A DNA stretch of 64,000 nucleotides from Flavobacterium sp. (GTDB lineage: Bacteria; Bacteroidota; Bacteroidia; Flavobacteriales; Flavobacteriaceae), in assembly GCA_023251135.1 (NCBI GenBank), contig JAHEZJ010000030.1, positions 20,630 through 84,629 on the forward strand. The letters are read 5' to 3'. The translations under genes were made by a program, and so were the position numbers. Positions 17,027 to 25,186 of this stretch are shown piece after piece. How positions within the stretch are numbered: the first letter of the stretch is position 1; each line of letters begins with the position of its first letter. The notes beneath the pieces were generated by a model. It made no database searches. It saw only the letters and a list, made by a program, of their open reading frames with translations, and was not told where the DNA came from.

Positions 17027-18259
17027 GTTTTGCTTAGAAGCATTTGATTTTCTCGATTTATGAGCACCACCGCTTCGGTTTGAGTTTTTTGGTTTCTCTT
17101 CCGTTGCTTCCGGACTTCCGGAGTGCCATGGGTAAGGGTGATCTGTAATGGTTTTTACATCTACCTTTATTAGTTTTTGAATGTCTTTCCAGTAAGGCTG
17201 TTCGTCTTTACCACAAAACGAAATGGCAATACCTCCGTTTCCTGCACGTCCGGTACGCCCGATACGGTGTACATAAGTTTCCGGAATGTTTGGTAAATCA
17301 AAGTTGATTACAAATGGCAACTGGTCAATATCGATTCCTCTTGCAGCAATATCTGTCGCAACAAGAACACCAACTTCTTTGTTTTTAAAAGCATCCAAAA
17401 CACGTTGTCTTGCATTTTGAGACTTATCTCCGTGAATTGCTTCAGCTGGAATGTCTTTTTTGCGAAGTGCTTTAACCACATTATCAGCACCATGTTTGGT
17501 TCTTGAAAAAACCAGCACATTGGATAGATTTTCATTTTTGATCAAATGATACAGTAAATTTCTTTTCTCTGTTTTTTCAACAAAATAAATACGTTGTTCA
17601 ACGGTTTCTGCTGTAGATGAAACTGGTGAAACTTCTACTTTCGCAGGATCCTTTAAAAACATTTCGGCCAGTTCGCGAATCGCAATCGGCATAGTAGCCG
17701 AGAACAATAAAGTCTGTCTGTTTTTAGGAGTAAGTTTTACAATTTTTTTCACGTCATTGATAAAACCCATATCCAGCATCTGATCGGCTTCGTCTAACAC
17801 CAAAGTGTGTAAATGATCCAGATCCAGAAATCCCTGTTTGTGTAAATCAAGTAATCGGCCCGGAGTGGCAACTAAAATGTCGACTCCATTTTTTAGCGTA
17901 TCTACCTGCGGATTTTGCGAAACTCCTCCAAAAATGGTCAATTGCGTTAAGTTGGTATATTTGGCATAAGTGTCAAAACTTTGTCCAATCTGAACCGCTA
18001 ATTCACGTGTAGGAGTAACTATAAGGGCACGAATTTGTTTGGCTTTTTTAGAAGAACCTACAATTCGGTGTAACTGATGTATGATTGGAATAGCAAATGC
18101 TGCTGTTTTTCCTGTACCTGTTTGTGCGCAACCAATTAAATCCCTTCCCGATAAAACGATCGGAATAGATTGTTCCTGAATAGGAGTGGGGTTTAGGTAG
18201 CCTTCTTCAAATACGGCTTTTTGTATACTTTTTGAGAGTGATAGATCTTCGAATAACAT
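17009..18259 (-). CDS. DEAD-box RNA helicase (RhlE-like)
   Basis: 416 residues: a cytoplasmic ATP-dependent RNA helicase that remodels rRNA or mRNA structure. Motifs in order are the Q motif (PTPIQEQSIP, about 22-31), motif I AQTGTGKT (about 45-52), Ia PTRELA, DEAD (about 153-156), SAT (motif III), and HRIGRTGRAG (motif VI). A short basic, Ser/Asn/Lys-rich tail (about 375-416) should bind RNA non-specifically. RhlE-type proteins often assist growth in the cold. It converges on the hybrid kinase with a 4-nt overlap. Which paralogue of RhlE, SrmB or DeaD this is cannot be decided from length alone, though the short tail favours RhlE. Confidence 0.93.
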   Translation of the reverse strand: MLFEDLSLSKSIQKAVFEEGYLNPTPIQEQSIPIVLSGRDLIGCAQTGTGKTAAFAIPIIHQLHRIVGSSKKAKQIRALIVTPTRELAVQIGQSFDTYAKYTNLTQLTIFGGVSQNPQVDTLKNGVDILVATPGRLLDLHKQGFLDLDHLHTLVLDEADQMLDMGFINDVKKIVKLTPKNRQTLLFSATMPIAIRELAEMFLKDPAKVEVSPVSSTAETVEQRIYFVEKTEKRNLLYHLIKNENLSNVLVFSRTKHGADNVVKALRKKDIPAEAIHGDKSQNARQRVLDAFKNKEVGVLVATDIAARGIDIDQLPFVINFDLPNIPETYVHRIGRTGRAGNGGIAISFCGKDEQPYWKDIQKLIKVDVKTITDHPYPWHSGSPEATEEKPKNSNRSGGAHKSRKSNASKQNKKRWY

Positions 18260-18394
18260 ATCTTACATATTAAGAATTTAGTTTTAAGTACTAAAATTCT
18301 GTGCAAAGATAGGTTTATTCGGTTAATCCTTTATTTGAATATCATTTTATTTGGCAAATGCCTTAATTTTCAACAGCTGTACTTGCTGCTTTGA

Positions 18395-19432
18395 TTAGAT
18401 TTTTTCGTTATTCGCTTTGATGAAATCCGTTACCAGATACCCTATAAGCTTGCCAATTAGGTTGTTGTTTGGAGAGTCGGCTAAATCCGGAGCACCTTCG
18501 CAAATATGCAGATAAGCGGCATTTTTATGCTGTCCGAAAAAGGAAATAAACTGACGCAATTCTTCGACAGAAAAACCACTGATGGTCATAGCGCTGCTCG
18601 CAATATTAGGAATAGCATCCAGATCAATTTCAATCCCGAAAGAATCGGTTCTGATGAATTCCAGTGCTAAAGCCATTTCCCTGTCAAAATCCTTTTCCTT
18701 GCGGATTTTTACACTGTCGTAGGTGTTGTAACGAACGCGGTCTTCAAGTTTTTTGATGATGTCTAAAACACTTTTGGAAGTGTAGTTTTCGTGTAGACCA
18801 AAAATGAAGTATTTTTTTAAGAAACCTTCTTCATACGCATAAGAAAATCCATTGCCGCTGTGACGGCCTTCAAGGATTCTAAAATCAGAGTGCGCATCAA
18901 AATTAATAGCATTGATTGGTTTTCCTTTGGCTAAAGCCGATCCTTTTATGTTTCCGTAGGCATTATTATGTCCGCCTCCAATAATGATTGGCGTTTTACC
19001 CGCTTTTATGATCGTAAAAATAATATGCGAAACTTCTTTGTCAATTTTTTCTACCAACTGACTAAGTTTAGACCTGTCGTCGATATCATTAAAATCAAGA
19101 TTTTCGACATCGCGCATTTCCTGAGCGACATCCAATTGACCTAAAACCAAAATCTGACTGCCTTTAGAGAAACGATTGTGCTGAATGTTGGCAATGCTTT
19201 TTATCGCACTTTCCCATGCCGATGCTGCTCCGGGTCTGCCGTAATTGGCACGTACCCCAATATCTTCAGGTATCCCAAAAAGCACATATTTGGCCTCGCT
19301 TTCTTTTAGAAAATTGATCTTATCAGCCCCTTTGGGTATGATGACCATTTTTTCTCCGAATTTTATTTCACCACTTCTGTGATTGGTGATTTTTGCCAAA
19401 TCGTTAACAGTAAAAGGAATTAGTTTCTCCAT
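18395..19432 (-). CDS. hutG: Formimidoylglutamase / arginase-family ureohydrolase
   Basis: 345 residues of the Mn-dependent ureohydrolase family. Metal motifs: GGGHNNAYG (about residues 152-160), NFDAHSDFR (about 177-185) and EIDLDAI (about 275-281). Formimidoylglutamase splits N-formimino-L-glutamate to glutamate and formamide in histidine degradation. Assignment to this branch rather than arginase or agmatinase is supported by hutI about 1 kb away on the same strand, although a rightward gene lies between them. hutH and hutU are not in the window. The histidine after GGG is present and all visible metal ligands look intact. Confidence 0.75.
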   Translation of the reverse strand: MEKLIPFTVNDLAKITNHRSGEIKFGEKMVIIPKGADKINFLKESEAKYVLFGIPEDIGVRANYGRPGAASAWESAIKSIANIQHNRFSKGSQILVLGQLDVAQEMRDVENLDFNDIDDRSKLSQLVEKIDKEVSHIIFTIIKAGKTPIIIGGGHNNAYGNIKGSALAKGKPINAINFDAHSDFRILEGRHSGNGFSYAYEEGFLKKYFIFGLHENYTSKSVLDIIKKLEDRVRYNTYDSVKIRKEKDFDREMALALEFIRTDSFGIEIDLDAIPNIASSAMTISGFSVEELRQFISFFGQHKNAAYLHICEGAPDLADSPNNNLIGKLIGYLVTDFIKANNEKI

Positions 19433-19499
19433 GAAAAAAAAATATTTTCCAAAAATAATATAATTGTGGCAACTTACGTTATTACCTTATATTAATTCT

Positions 19500-19507
19500 T
19501 AAATTTG
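19500..19507 (+). promoter_or_regulatory. Candidate -7 box for the coiled-coil gene
   Basis: TAAATTTG matches TAnnTTTG, 22 nt before ATG 19530. No TTG at 19-20 nt upstream. Confidence 0.4.
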
Positions 19508-19529
19508 TTTTAAAGAAAATTTTTTAAAT

Positions 19530-20408
19530 ATGGAAAACCCAAAGAACAACAACTCAAGTCTAAAAGCGGTAATCGCAGTTTTAGCAGTCCTACTGATTGG
19601 TAGCTTAGTGTATATTTTTAAATTATCATCTGATACAGATGTAGTTAAGACTGAACTTACTACGACGATGACAGAAAAAGAATCTGTTATGAAAGATTTA
19701 CAGGAATTGAAATCAACTTATGATGCTGCAATTGCTGAAAATACTTCAATGTCTGATGAGTTAATTCAGGAAAGAGATAAAGTAGTAGCTCTAATGGATG
19801 ATTTAAATAAATCTAAAGGAGATGTATCTAAATACAGATCACAAGTTCAGGCAATGCAAGGTAAAATGAAAACTTTAGTTGCTGAAAACGATGAGTTGAA
19901 AAAACAAAATGGCGTTTTAACAGTTCAAAGAGACAGTACAATTGTAGTTTTAGGAGAATCTAAAAAGTACAATGAAGTTTTAGTTGGTCAAAACGAAGAG
20001 TTGGCTAAAACTGTTGAAAAAGGAGCTAAATTATCTGTATTAAATACAAAAACGATCGCTTACAAAGTAAAAGGTTCAGGTAAACAAATCGAAACCGATA
20101 AAGCAAGCCGTGCCGATGTTTTGAAAGTAAGTTTTACTATTGCTGAAAATCAAATCGCTAAATCAGGAGATAAAACGTATTATGTACAAGTTATCGATTC
20201 TAAAAACAATGTTTTAGGAGAAAAGAAAACAGAAAGTTTTGGAGATAATACTTTAACGTATAGCTTTAAAACTACCGTTAGATATGAAAACAAAACAGTA
20301 AACGTTTCAGAAGATTTAATTGGTAAAGATTTTGAAAAAGGTACTTACTTTATTAATGTTTTTGATAATGACGAATTGGTTTCTAAAACTAGTTTCAGCT
20401 TAAGATAA
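19530..20408 (+). CDS. Single-pass membrane protein with periplasmic coiled coil
   Basis: 292 residues. A short N-terminal cytoplasmic segment precedes one membrane helix (about 12-30: AVIAVLAVLLIGSLVYIF). A long coiled coil (about 35-165, rich in E/K/Q heptads) follows, then a C-terminal beta-rich domain (about 175-292) ending in SFSLR. I do not recognise a named family, but this layout is common among conserved Bacteroidota envelope proteins of unknown role. It sits alone between two leftward hut genes and has its own promoter-like box and terminator. Codon usage looks like that of highly expressed genes (AAA, GTA, TTA rich with few rare codons), an impression only. Confidence 0.7.
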   Translation: MENPKNNNSSLKAVIAVLAVLLIGSLVYIFKLSSDTDVVKTELTTTMTEKESVMKDLQELKSTYDAAIAENTSMSDELIQERDKVVALMDDLNKSKGDVSKYRSQVQAMQGKMKTLVAENDELKKQNGVLTVQRDSTIVVLGESKKYNEVLVGQNEELAKTVEKGAKLSVLNTKTIAYKVKGSGKQIETDKASRADVLKVSFTIAENQIAKSGDKTYYVQVIDSKNNVLGEKKTESFGDNTLTYSFKTTVRYENKTVNVSEDLIGKDFEKGTYFINVFDNDELVSKTSFSLR

Positions 20409-20441
20409 TACCGAGCCGTTTAGGACAAATACCACTAAAAT

Positions 20442-20477
20442 AAAAAAGGTCTGTGAAGAAAATCACAGACCTTTTTT
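20442..20477. terminator. Bidirectional terminator between coiled-coil gene and hutI
   Basis: A perfect 15-bp stem (AAAAAAGGTCTGTGA and complement) with a 6-nt loop and T runs on both strands, between convergent genes. Confidence 0.9.
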
Positions 20478-20486
20478 TATGCTTTA

Positions 20487-21725
20487 TTATTTAAGAATTT
20501 TTCCTTCAAGAAAAACGCTTTCGATTAAATTACTGCCAAAAGCGTATGGAATTTGATAGTAAGATGAAATCGGTTTGGTTAGAATTAAATTGGCTTTTTT
20601 GCCTTTGGTAATACTTCCGTGTGTTTCAGAAAGGTCCATGGCATAAGCGCCATTTATAGTAGCGGCATTTATAGCTTCTTCGGGAGTCATTTTCATTTTG
20701 ATACAAGCCGTTGCTACCACAAAATTCATATTTCCGGATGGAGTAGAACCAGGGTTAAAATCGGTAGCCAGAGCAATTGGTAGGCCTGCTTTGATCATTT
20801 CGCGGGCAGGAGTATAAGGAATGCTTAAAAAATAAGAACAGGACGGCAATGCGACAGGCATTGTTTCGGTGTTTTTTAAAGCTTCAATGTCTTCCGGGTT
20901 CATAATTTCGAGATGATCAACAGAAAGGGCTTTGTATTTGATTCCTGCCTGTATGCCTCCAATAGAATTGAATTGGTTGACATGAATTTTTGGTTTCAGA
21001 CCATATTGTATTCCCGCTTCCATGATTTTTTCGGTTTCTTCAACAGAAAAATACCCAGTTTCGCAAAAGGCGTCCACATAATCGGCCAGTTTGTTTTGGG
21101 CAATTTCGGGCAGCATTTTGGTGATGATTTCATCGATATAACCCGCTTTGTTTTCTTTGTAGTGTAAAGGAAAAGCATGTGCACCCAGAAAAGTAGCTTT
21201 TATAGCAATAGGATAATTTTGAGCAAGTTTCTGAATGACGCGAAGCATTTTCAATTCACCTTCGATCGTAAGTCCGTAACCCGATTTTATTTCTACAGCG
21301 CCTGTTCCTAAATGCATCACTTCTTCTAAACGAAGTTTCGATTGCTCGTAGATCTCTTCTTCAGAGGTTTCGTTGAGTTTTTTGGCCGAGTTTAGAATTC
21401 CGCCACCACGGTTCGCAATTTCTTCATACGAAAATCCGTTAATTCGGTCTACAAATTCCTGTTCACGATTTCCTGCATATACAATGTGTGTATGGCTGTC
21501 GCACCAGGTTGGCATTACAATTCGCCCAGTAGCATCAATTGTTAAATCGGCAGGAACTTCAGGAAGATTCTCCATCAGACCAAAATCGTAAATAAGATTG
21601 TCTTTTAAAATTAAATACGCATTTTTTAAGGTAGGAAGTACTGCCATTTCTGCTCCCGAAACCTTAGCTATTGAAGTTTCGCGAACCTGAAGTAATTCTT
21701 TGATGTTTGTTATAAGAGTTGTCAT
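20487..21725 (-). CDS. hutI: Imidazolonepropionase
   Basis: 412 residues from ATG 21725; an upstream ATG at 21749 would add eight residues with no family resemblance. The enzyme is a metal-dependent amidohydrolase that opens 4-imidazolone-5-propionate to N-formimino-glutamate, the substrate of HutG. Key blocks: CDSHTHIVYAGNREQEF (zinc-binding HxH and substrate-binding Arg), GGGILNSAKK, GAHAFP, HVNQFN, SVDHLE and ALATDFNPGS. All expected metal ligands are present. It is encoded on the same strand as hutG, with an unrelated gene between them on the other strand. Confidence 0.93.
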   Translation of the reverse strand: MTTLITNIKELLQVRETSIAKVSGAEMAVLPTLKNAYLILKDNLIYDFGLMENLPEVPADLTIDATGRIVMPTWCDSHTHIVYAGNREQEFVDRINGFSYEEIANRGGGILNSAKKLNETSEEEIYEQSKLRLEEVMHLGTGAVEIKSGYGLTIEGELKMLRVIQKLAQNYPIAIKATFLGAHAFPLHYKENKAGYIDEIITKMLPEIAQNKLADYVDAFCETGYFSVEETEKIMEAGIQYGLKPKIHVNQFNSIGGIQAGIKYKALSVDHLEIMNPEDIEALKNTETMPVALPSCSYFLSIPYTPAREMIKAGLPIALATDFNPGSTPSGNMNFVVATACIKMKMTPEEAINAATINGAYAMDLSETHGSITKGKKANLILTKPISSYYQIPYAFGSNLIESVFLEGKILK

Positions 21726-21837
21726 TGTTGGTATTGTTGTAAAACACAAATTTCACGAATTTTCACTATGAATTGTGAGAATTAATGAAACTCATGCTTA
21801 TGTAATTTGTATTTAATTTGTTGAGTGAAATTGTTTT

Positions 21838-21922
21838 AACACATAGAGACATAGTTATTGTAAACTTAAAAAAGGCGTTTCACTAGTTAAAATGCATCTA
21901 GTAAACTATGTTTCTATGTGTT
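21838..21922. repeat. Inverted repeat of the ACATAGAGACATAG word
   Basis: AACACATAGAGACATAGTT (21838-21856) and its inverted copy (21904-21922) match at 18 of 19 positions and are separated by 47 nt. They lie in the gap between the leftward glutaminyl cyclase gene and hutI. Confidence 0.75.
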
Positions 21923-21959
21923 GAAATTTAATTTTCAATTTTACACAAGGGGTTTGTAT

Positions 21960-23012
21960 TTATTCTGAGACTGTTATTTCGAACATTTTGCTCCAGTTTT
22001 TACCGGTAACAAAAATAGTTTTGGTTTTTGGGTTGTAAGCGATTCCGTTTAAAACATCGTCTTTGGTCACATCACTCATCAATTTGCGTAATCCTGACAT
22101 GTCCAGAATCCCTTCCACAGCTCCGGAAGTAGGGTTAACAACTGCAATTGCATCTTTGAACCATACATTGGTGTAGATTTTTCCGTTAATCCATTCCAAT
22201 TCATTAATGGCTTTAATTTTTGAAGTTCCCGAGTAAACGTTGATGTAATCGATCATTTTTTGAGTTGCAGGATCCATTCTCCAGATTTTCTCTGTTTTAT
22301 CGGTTTGGTAAATGTATTTTCCGTCATTCGTCATTCCCCAGCCTTCGATATTTTTATCGTAAGCAAAAGTTTTTTCCAGTTTTAAAGTGTTGGCATTGTA
22401 GATAAAACCGGTTTTGTTTTGCCAGGTCAGCTGGAATAATTTGCCATTGATGAAAGTGATTCCTTCACCAAAATACTTTTTGTCTAAATCGACTTGTTTG
22501 AAAACTTTTCCGGTCTTGTAATCGTATTTTCTTAAGTAAGAAGCGCCTTCCTGCCCCGTACTTTCGTATAAAGTGTCTTTGTAAAACTCTAACCCTTCCG
22601 TAAAAGCTTGTTTGTCGTGAGCGTAGGTATTGATTATTTTGTATTTTAATAATTTAGGCTCAATATTCGAAACCAGCTCAACACGTTTGGTAGCATCAGA
22701 GGAGTCTGATCCAAAATAAACGGTCGCTTTTAAATATTGATATCCTAATTTTTGATCTTTTAATTCAAATTTGAATTTTTCAGCACCTTTAGTGCTTCCC
22801 ACTTTTTTATCGTTTATGAAGTAGGCAATGCTGTCGATTTCTTTCGAATTCGGGTTCAAAATGCCGATCGAAATGGCTTCCTGAGGCAAAAAATGAGCCG
22901 GAAAAGCCGAATCATCGATGGTGAATAAAGAATTTTCACCTTTTTTTGTATCTCCACATCCAATTAATGTGATTCCTAATAAAATGACAGTTAGGAAGTT
23001 ATGTTTTTTCAT
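21960..23012 (-). CDS. Glutaminyl-peptide cyclotransferase (glutamine cyclotransferase), lipoprotein
   Basis: 350 residues. The N-terminus is a lipoprotein signal (LIGCGDT, lipidated Cys about residue 19). Residues about 30-110 form an Ig-like leader, and 115-350 a five-bladed beta-propeller of the plant/bacterial glutamine cyclotransferase type: AFTEGLEFYKDTLYESTG, YFGEGITFINGKLFQLTW and the later TNDGKYIYQTDKT and NELEWINGKIY blades. Such enzymes convert N-terminal Gln to pyroglutamate on exported proteins, which fits a genus where many T9SS cargo proteins begin with Gln after signal cleavage. Not linked to other genes here. Confidence 0.88.
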   Translation of the reverse strand: MKKHNFLTVILLGITLIGCGDTKKGENSLFTIDDSAFPAHFLPQEAISIGILNPNSKEIDSIAYFINDKKVGSTKGAEKFKFELKDQKLGYQYLKATVYFGSDSSDATKRVELVSNIEPKLLKYKIINTYAHDKQAFTEGLEFYKDTLYESTGQEGASYLRKYDYKTGKVFKQVDLDKKYFGEGITFINGKLFQLTWQNKTGFIYNANTLKLEKTFAYDKNIEGWGMTNDGKYIYQTDKTEKIWRMDPATQKMIDYINVYSGTSKIKAINELEWINGKIYTNVWFKDAIAVVNPTSGAVEGILDMSGLRKLMSDVTKDDVLNGIAYNPKTKTIFVTGKNWSKMFEITVSE

Positions 23013-23067
23013 AGTTTAAAATTTGAATAAGCCAATATACGATGATATTTTTATAGCGACAAAGGTC

Positions 23068-23097
23068 TTGCAAAAATATAAAAAGATTGTATATTTG
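23068..23097 (+). promoter_or_regulatory. Promoter of the SRP RNA gene
   Basis: TTG (23068-23070), 19 nt spacer, TATATTTG (23090-23097): an exact match to the Bacteroidota sigma-A consensus TTG-N19-TAnnTTTG, ending 4 nt before the predicted RNA 5' end. Confidence 0.8.
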
Positions 23098-23101
23098 CAC
23101 C

Positions 23102-23194
23102 GGCAAGTCCTACACGACCAGCTCCTGCAGACTCCCCCAGGATGGGAACATAGCAAGGGTACGTGGTTGAGCGGTGCGATGTAGGTCGCTTGCC
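23102..23194 (+). ncRNA. ffs: Signal recognition particle RNA (4.5S, small bacterial type)
   Basis: About 93 nt that fold into one long rod closed by GGCAAG (23102-23107) with CTTGCC (23189-23194). The apical portion contains the conserved SRP motifs around CAGGATGGGAACATAGCAAGGGTA: a GGAA-type tetraloop region and the asymmetric AGCA internal loop that binds Ffh. The RNA with Ffh and FtsY targets nascent inner-membrane proteins. It is followed by a T-rich run and a second small hairpin. Confidence 0.93.
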
Positions 23195-23211
23195 ATTTTT
23201 TTTTTTTTTGT

Positions 23212-23239
23212 AGTCCCGATGTTTCGGGATTTTTTTTTT
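23212..23239 (+). terminator. Hairpin terminator after ffs
   Basis: TCCCGA / TCGGGA stem with TGTT loop and a long T run. A 14-T tract directly after the RNA (from 23196) may already end transcription. Confidence 0.7.
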
Positions 23240-23292
23240 AGAATTAATTTAAAAGTAGTCTTCCTTATGGAGGATTTTTTTATTTTTGACCT

Positions 23293-23472
23293 TTTTGTGA
23301 AATGTAAAATGTTGCTTGTAAGATGTAAGATGTTTTAGGGAAGAAGATTTTCGTATTGCAGAAATTCTATTTATAAACAAGTACATTTAACGATCATAAT
23401 TAAAAGTCTGTGTCAAGAATGTTTCATTTCACAAATAACATTTCACAAATAACATTTCACATCTAACATAAA
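23293..23472. repeat. ATTTCACA/GTAAGATG word array before the SDR gene
   Basis: A left block of TGTGAAATGTAAAATG and GTAAGATGTAAGATG words (23296-23335). A right block has three CATTTCACAAATAA-type units (23423-23460) that are complementary to the left block. The same words form a 23-bp inverted repeat at 44548-44692. Confidence 0.65.
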
Positions 23473-23479
23473 ACTTACA

Positions 23480-24283
23480 ATGAGTAAAGTTGTTTTAATT
23501 ACCGGAGGATCTTCAGGAATTGGGAAGTCAATTGGAGAGTTCTTGCATCAAAAAGGTTTCGTAGTATATGGAACGAGCCGAAATCCTGAAAAGGTACAGC
23601 ATTCAGTTTTTCCATTAGTTGCTTTAGATGTTCGCAATGCCGATTCTATAAAATCGGCAGTAGCTGAGGTTATTGCTACTTCAGGAAGACTCGACGTTGT
23701 TATTAATAATGCGGGTGTTGGAATTACCGGACCTTTGGAAGAAATTCCGACGGAGGAAATCAAAAACAATTTTGAAACTAATTTTTTCGGACCCATCGAA
23801 GTAATGAAAGCTGTTTTGCCTCAAATGAGGGAACAAAAATCGGGTTTGATTATTAATGTTACTTCAATCGCAGGTTATATGGGATTGCCTTATCGCAGCG
23901 TTTATTCGGCTTCAAAAGGGGCTTTGGAATTGATTACGGAGGCTTTGCGTATGGAGGTGAAGTTATTTGGAATTGATATTACCAATGTGGCACCGGGAGA
24001 TTTTGCGACCAATATTGCAGCAGGGCGTTACCACGCACCAGTTGTAAAAGGTTCGGCTTATGAAAAAGTGTACGGTGATATTCTTTCTACGATGAACGAG
24101 CATGTTGATGCAGGAGGGAATCCAAATGAAATGGCGGAAGCAGTTTATAAAATCATCCAACAGGAAAAACCAAAAGTGCATTACAAAGTAGGTGCTTTTA
24201 TGCAGAAGTTTTCGATTGTTTTAAAGCGTGCACTTCCGGATAAAGTTTACGAAAAAATGCTGATGAATCATTATAAGTTGTAA
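23480..24283 (+). CDS. SDR family oxidoreductase
   Basis: 267 residues of the classical short-chain dehydrogenase/reductase family, NAD(P)(H)-dependent and cytoplasmic. TGGSSGIG (residues 8-15) is the nucleotide-binding glycine motif; an arginine near 34-37 (TSRNPEK) suggests NADPH preference. NNAG (about 76-79), catalytic Ser in NVTSIAG and YSASK (about 141-145) complete the active site. Substrate unknown; relatives act on sugars, steroids or retinol-like alcohols. It is followed 44 nt later by the transaldolase gene, so the two may be co-transcribed. Confidence 0.9.
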   Translation: MSKVVLITGGSSGIGKSIGEFLHQKGFVVYGTSRNPEKVQHSVFPLVALDVRNADSIKSAVAEVIATSGRLDVVINNAGVGITGPLEEIPTEEIKNNFETNFFGPIEVMKAVLPQMREQKSGLIINVTSIAGYMGLPYRSVYSASKGALELITEALRMEVKLFGIDITNVAPGDFATNIAAGRYHAPVVKGSAYEKVYGDILSTMNEHVDAGGNPNEMAEAVYKIIQQEKPKVHYKVGAFMQKFSIVLKRALPDKVYEKMLMNHYKL

Positions 24284-24327
24284 TTTTGCACGAAATTTTT
24301 AAACACACAATTAAATATAAATAGATT

Positions 24328-24984
24328 ATGAAATTTTTTATTGACACGGCTAACTTAGCTCAGATTAAAGAAGCACAGGCTTTAGGCGTTTTGGATGGTG
24401 TAACGACTAACCCATCATTGATGGCTAAAGAAGGAATTACTGGAAAAGACAACATTTTAAAGCATTATGTTGACATCTGTAATTTGGTTGAAGGAGATGT
24501 AAGTGCTGAAGTAAATGCGCTTGATTTTGACGGAATGATTAAAGAAGGTGAGGAGCTGGCTGAATTGCATGATCAAATCGTGGTGAAATTGCCTATGACA
24601 AAAGAAGGTGTTATGGCTGCAAAATATTTCTCTGATAAAGGAATTAAAACAAATGTAACGCTTGTATTTTCAGTAGGACAGGCTATTTTGGCTGCAAAAG
24701 CAGGAGCAACTTATGTGTCTCCGTTTGTAGGTCGTTTAGATGACGTTTCGACTGACGGATTGAATTTGATCGAAGAAATTAGATTGGTATATGATAACTA
24801 CGGTTACGAAACTCAAATTTTAGCAGCTTCTGTACGTCACACGATGCACATTGTAAATTGTGCTAAAATTGGTGCTGATGTAATGACAGGACCTCTTTCT
24901 GCAATTTACGGATTGTTGAAACACCCATTAACAGATATCGGATTGGCTCAGTTTGTAGCTGATTTTGAAAAAGGAAACAAGTAG
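24328..24984 (+). CDS. Small transaldolase / fructose-6-phosphate aldolase (TalC/FSA type)
   Basis: 218 residues, matching the short TIM-barrel class of transaldolase-like proteins. Signatures: the N-terminal KFFIDTANL and [14 protein letters not shown] (about 24-37), the Schiff-base lysine in VVKLPMT (about residue 85), and [12 protein letters not shown] near the C-terminus. These enzymes either transfer dihydroxyacetone units in the pentose phosphate pathway or cleave fructose 6-phosphate, and sequence alone does not settle which. Bacteroidota usually use this type as their transaldolase. A strong terminator follows. Confidence 0.88.
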   Translation: MKFFIDTANLAQIKEAQALGVLDGVTTNPSLMAKEGITGKDNILKHYVDICNLVEGDVSAEVNALDFDGMIKEGEELAELHDQIVVKLPMTKEGVMAAKYFSDKGIKTNVTLVFSVGQAILAAKAGATYVSPFVGRLDDVSTDGLNLIEEIRLVYDNYGYETQILAASVRHTMHIVNCAKIGADVMTGPLSAIYGLLKHPLTDIGLAQFVADFEKGNK

Positions 24985-25001
24985 TCCTTTAGTTATAAAT
25001 T

Positions 25002-25040
25002 AAAAACGCCATTTTTCAATAGAAAGATGGCGTTTTTTTT
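25002..25040 (+). terminator. Terminator after the transaldolase gene
   Basis: AAAAACGCCAT / ATGGCGTTTTT, 11 bp, 14-nt loop with an inner TTTC/GAAA pairing, then a T run. Confidence 0.85.
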
Positions 25041-25050
25041 ATTTTGATAT

Positions 25051-25083
25051 AAACCCGACAGGTTTCAAAAACCTGTCGGGTTT
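25051..25083. repeat. CCCGACAGG palindromic element, copy 3
   Basis: The same 15-bp arms as at 8647-8679 (AAACCCGACAGGTTT and complement), loop CAA. Lies between the convergent transaldolase and MFS genes. Confidence 0.8.
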
Positions 25084-25106
25084 GTTGTAATTAGGATAGA
25101 AAAAAC

Positions 25107-25164
25107 AAATCTCAAATTCCAAATTCCAAAGCTTTGAACGTTTGGAATTTGGAATTTGAGATTT
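25107..25164. repeat. Perfect 24-bp foldback of the AATTCCAAA word
   Basis: The arms 25107-25130 and 25141-25164 are exact reverse complements built from two AAATTCC units, with a 10-nt loop. It sits just past the 3' end of the leftward MFS gene. The same word forms a 17-bp foldback at 57531-57579. Confidence 0.85.
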
Positions 25165-25186
25165 AGAATTTAAATTTTATTCGGTT

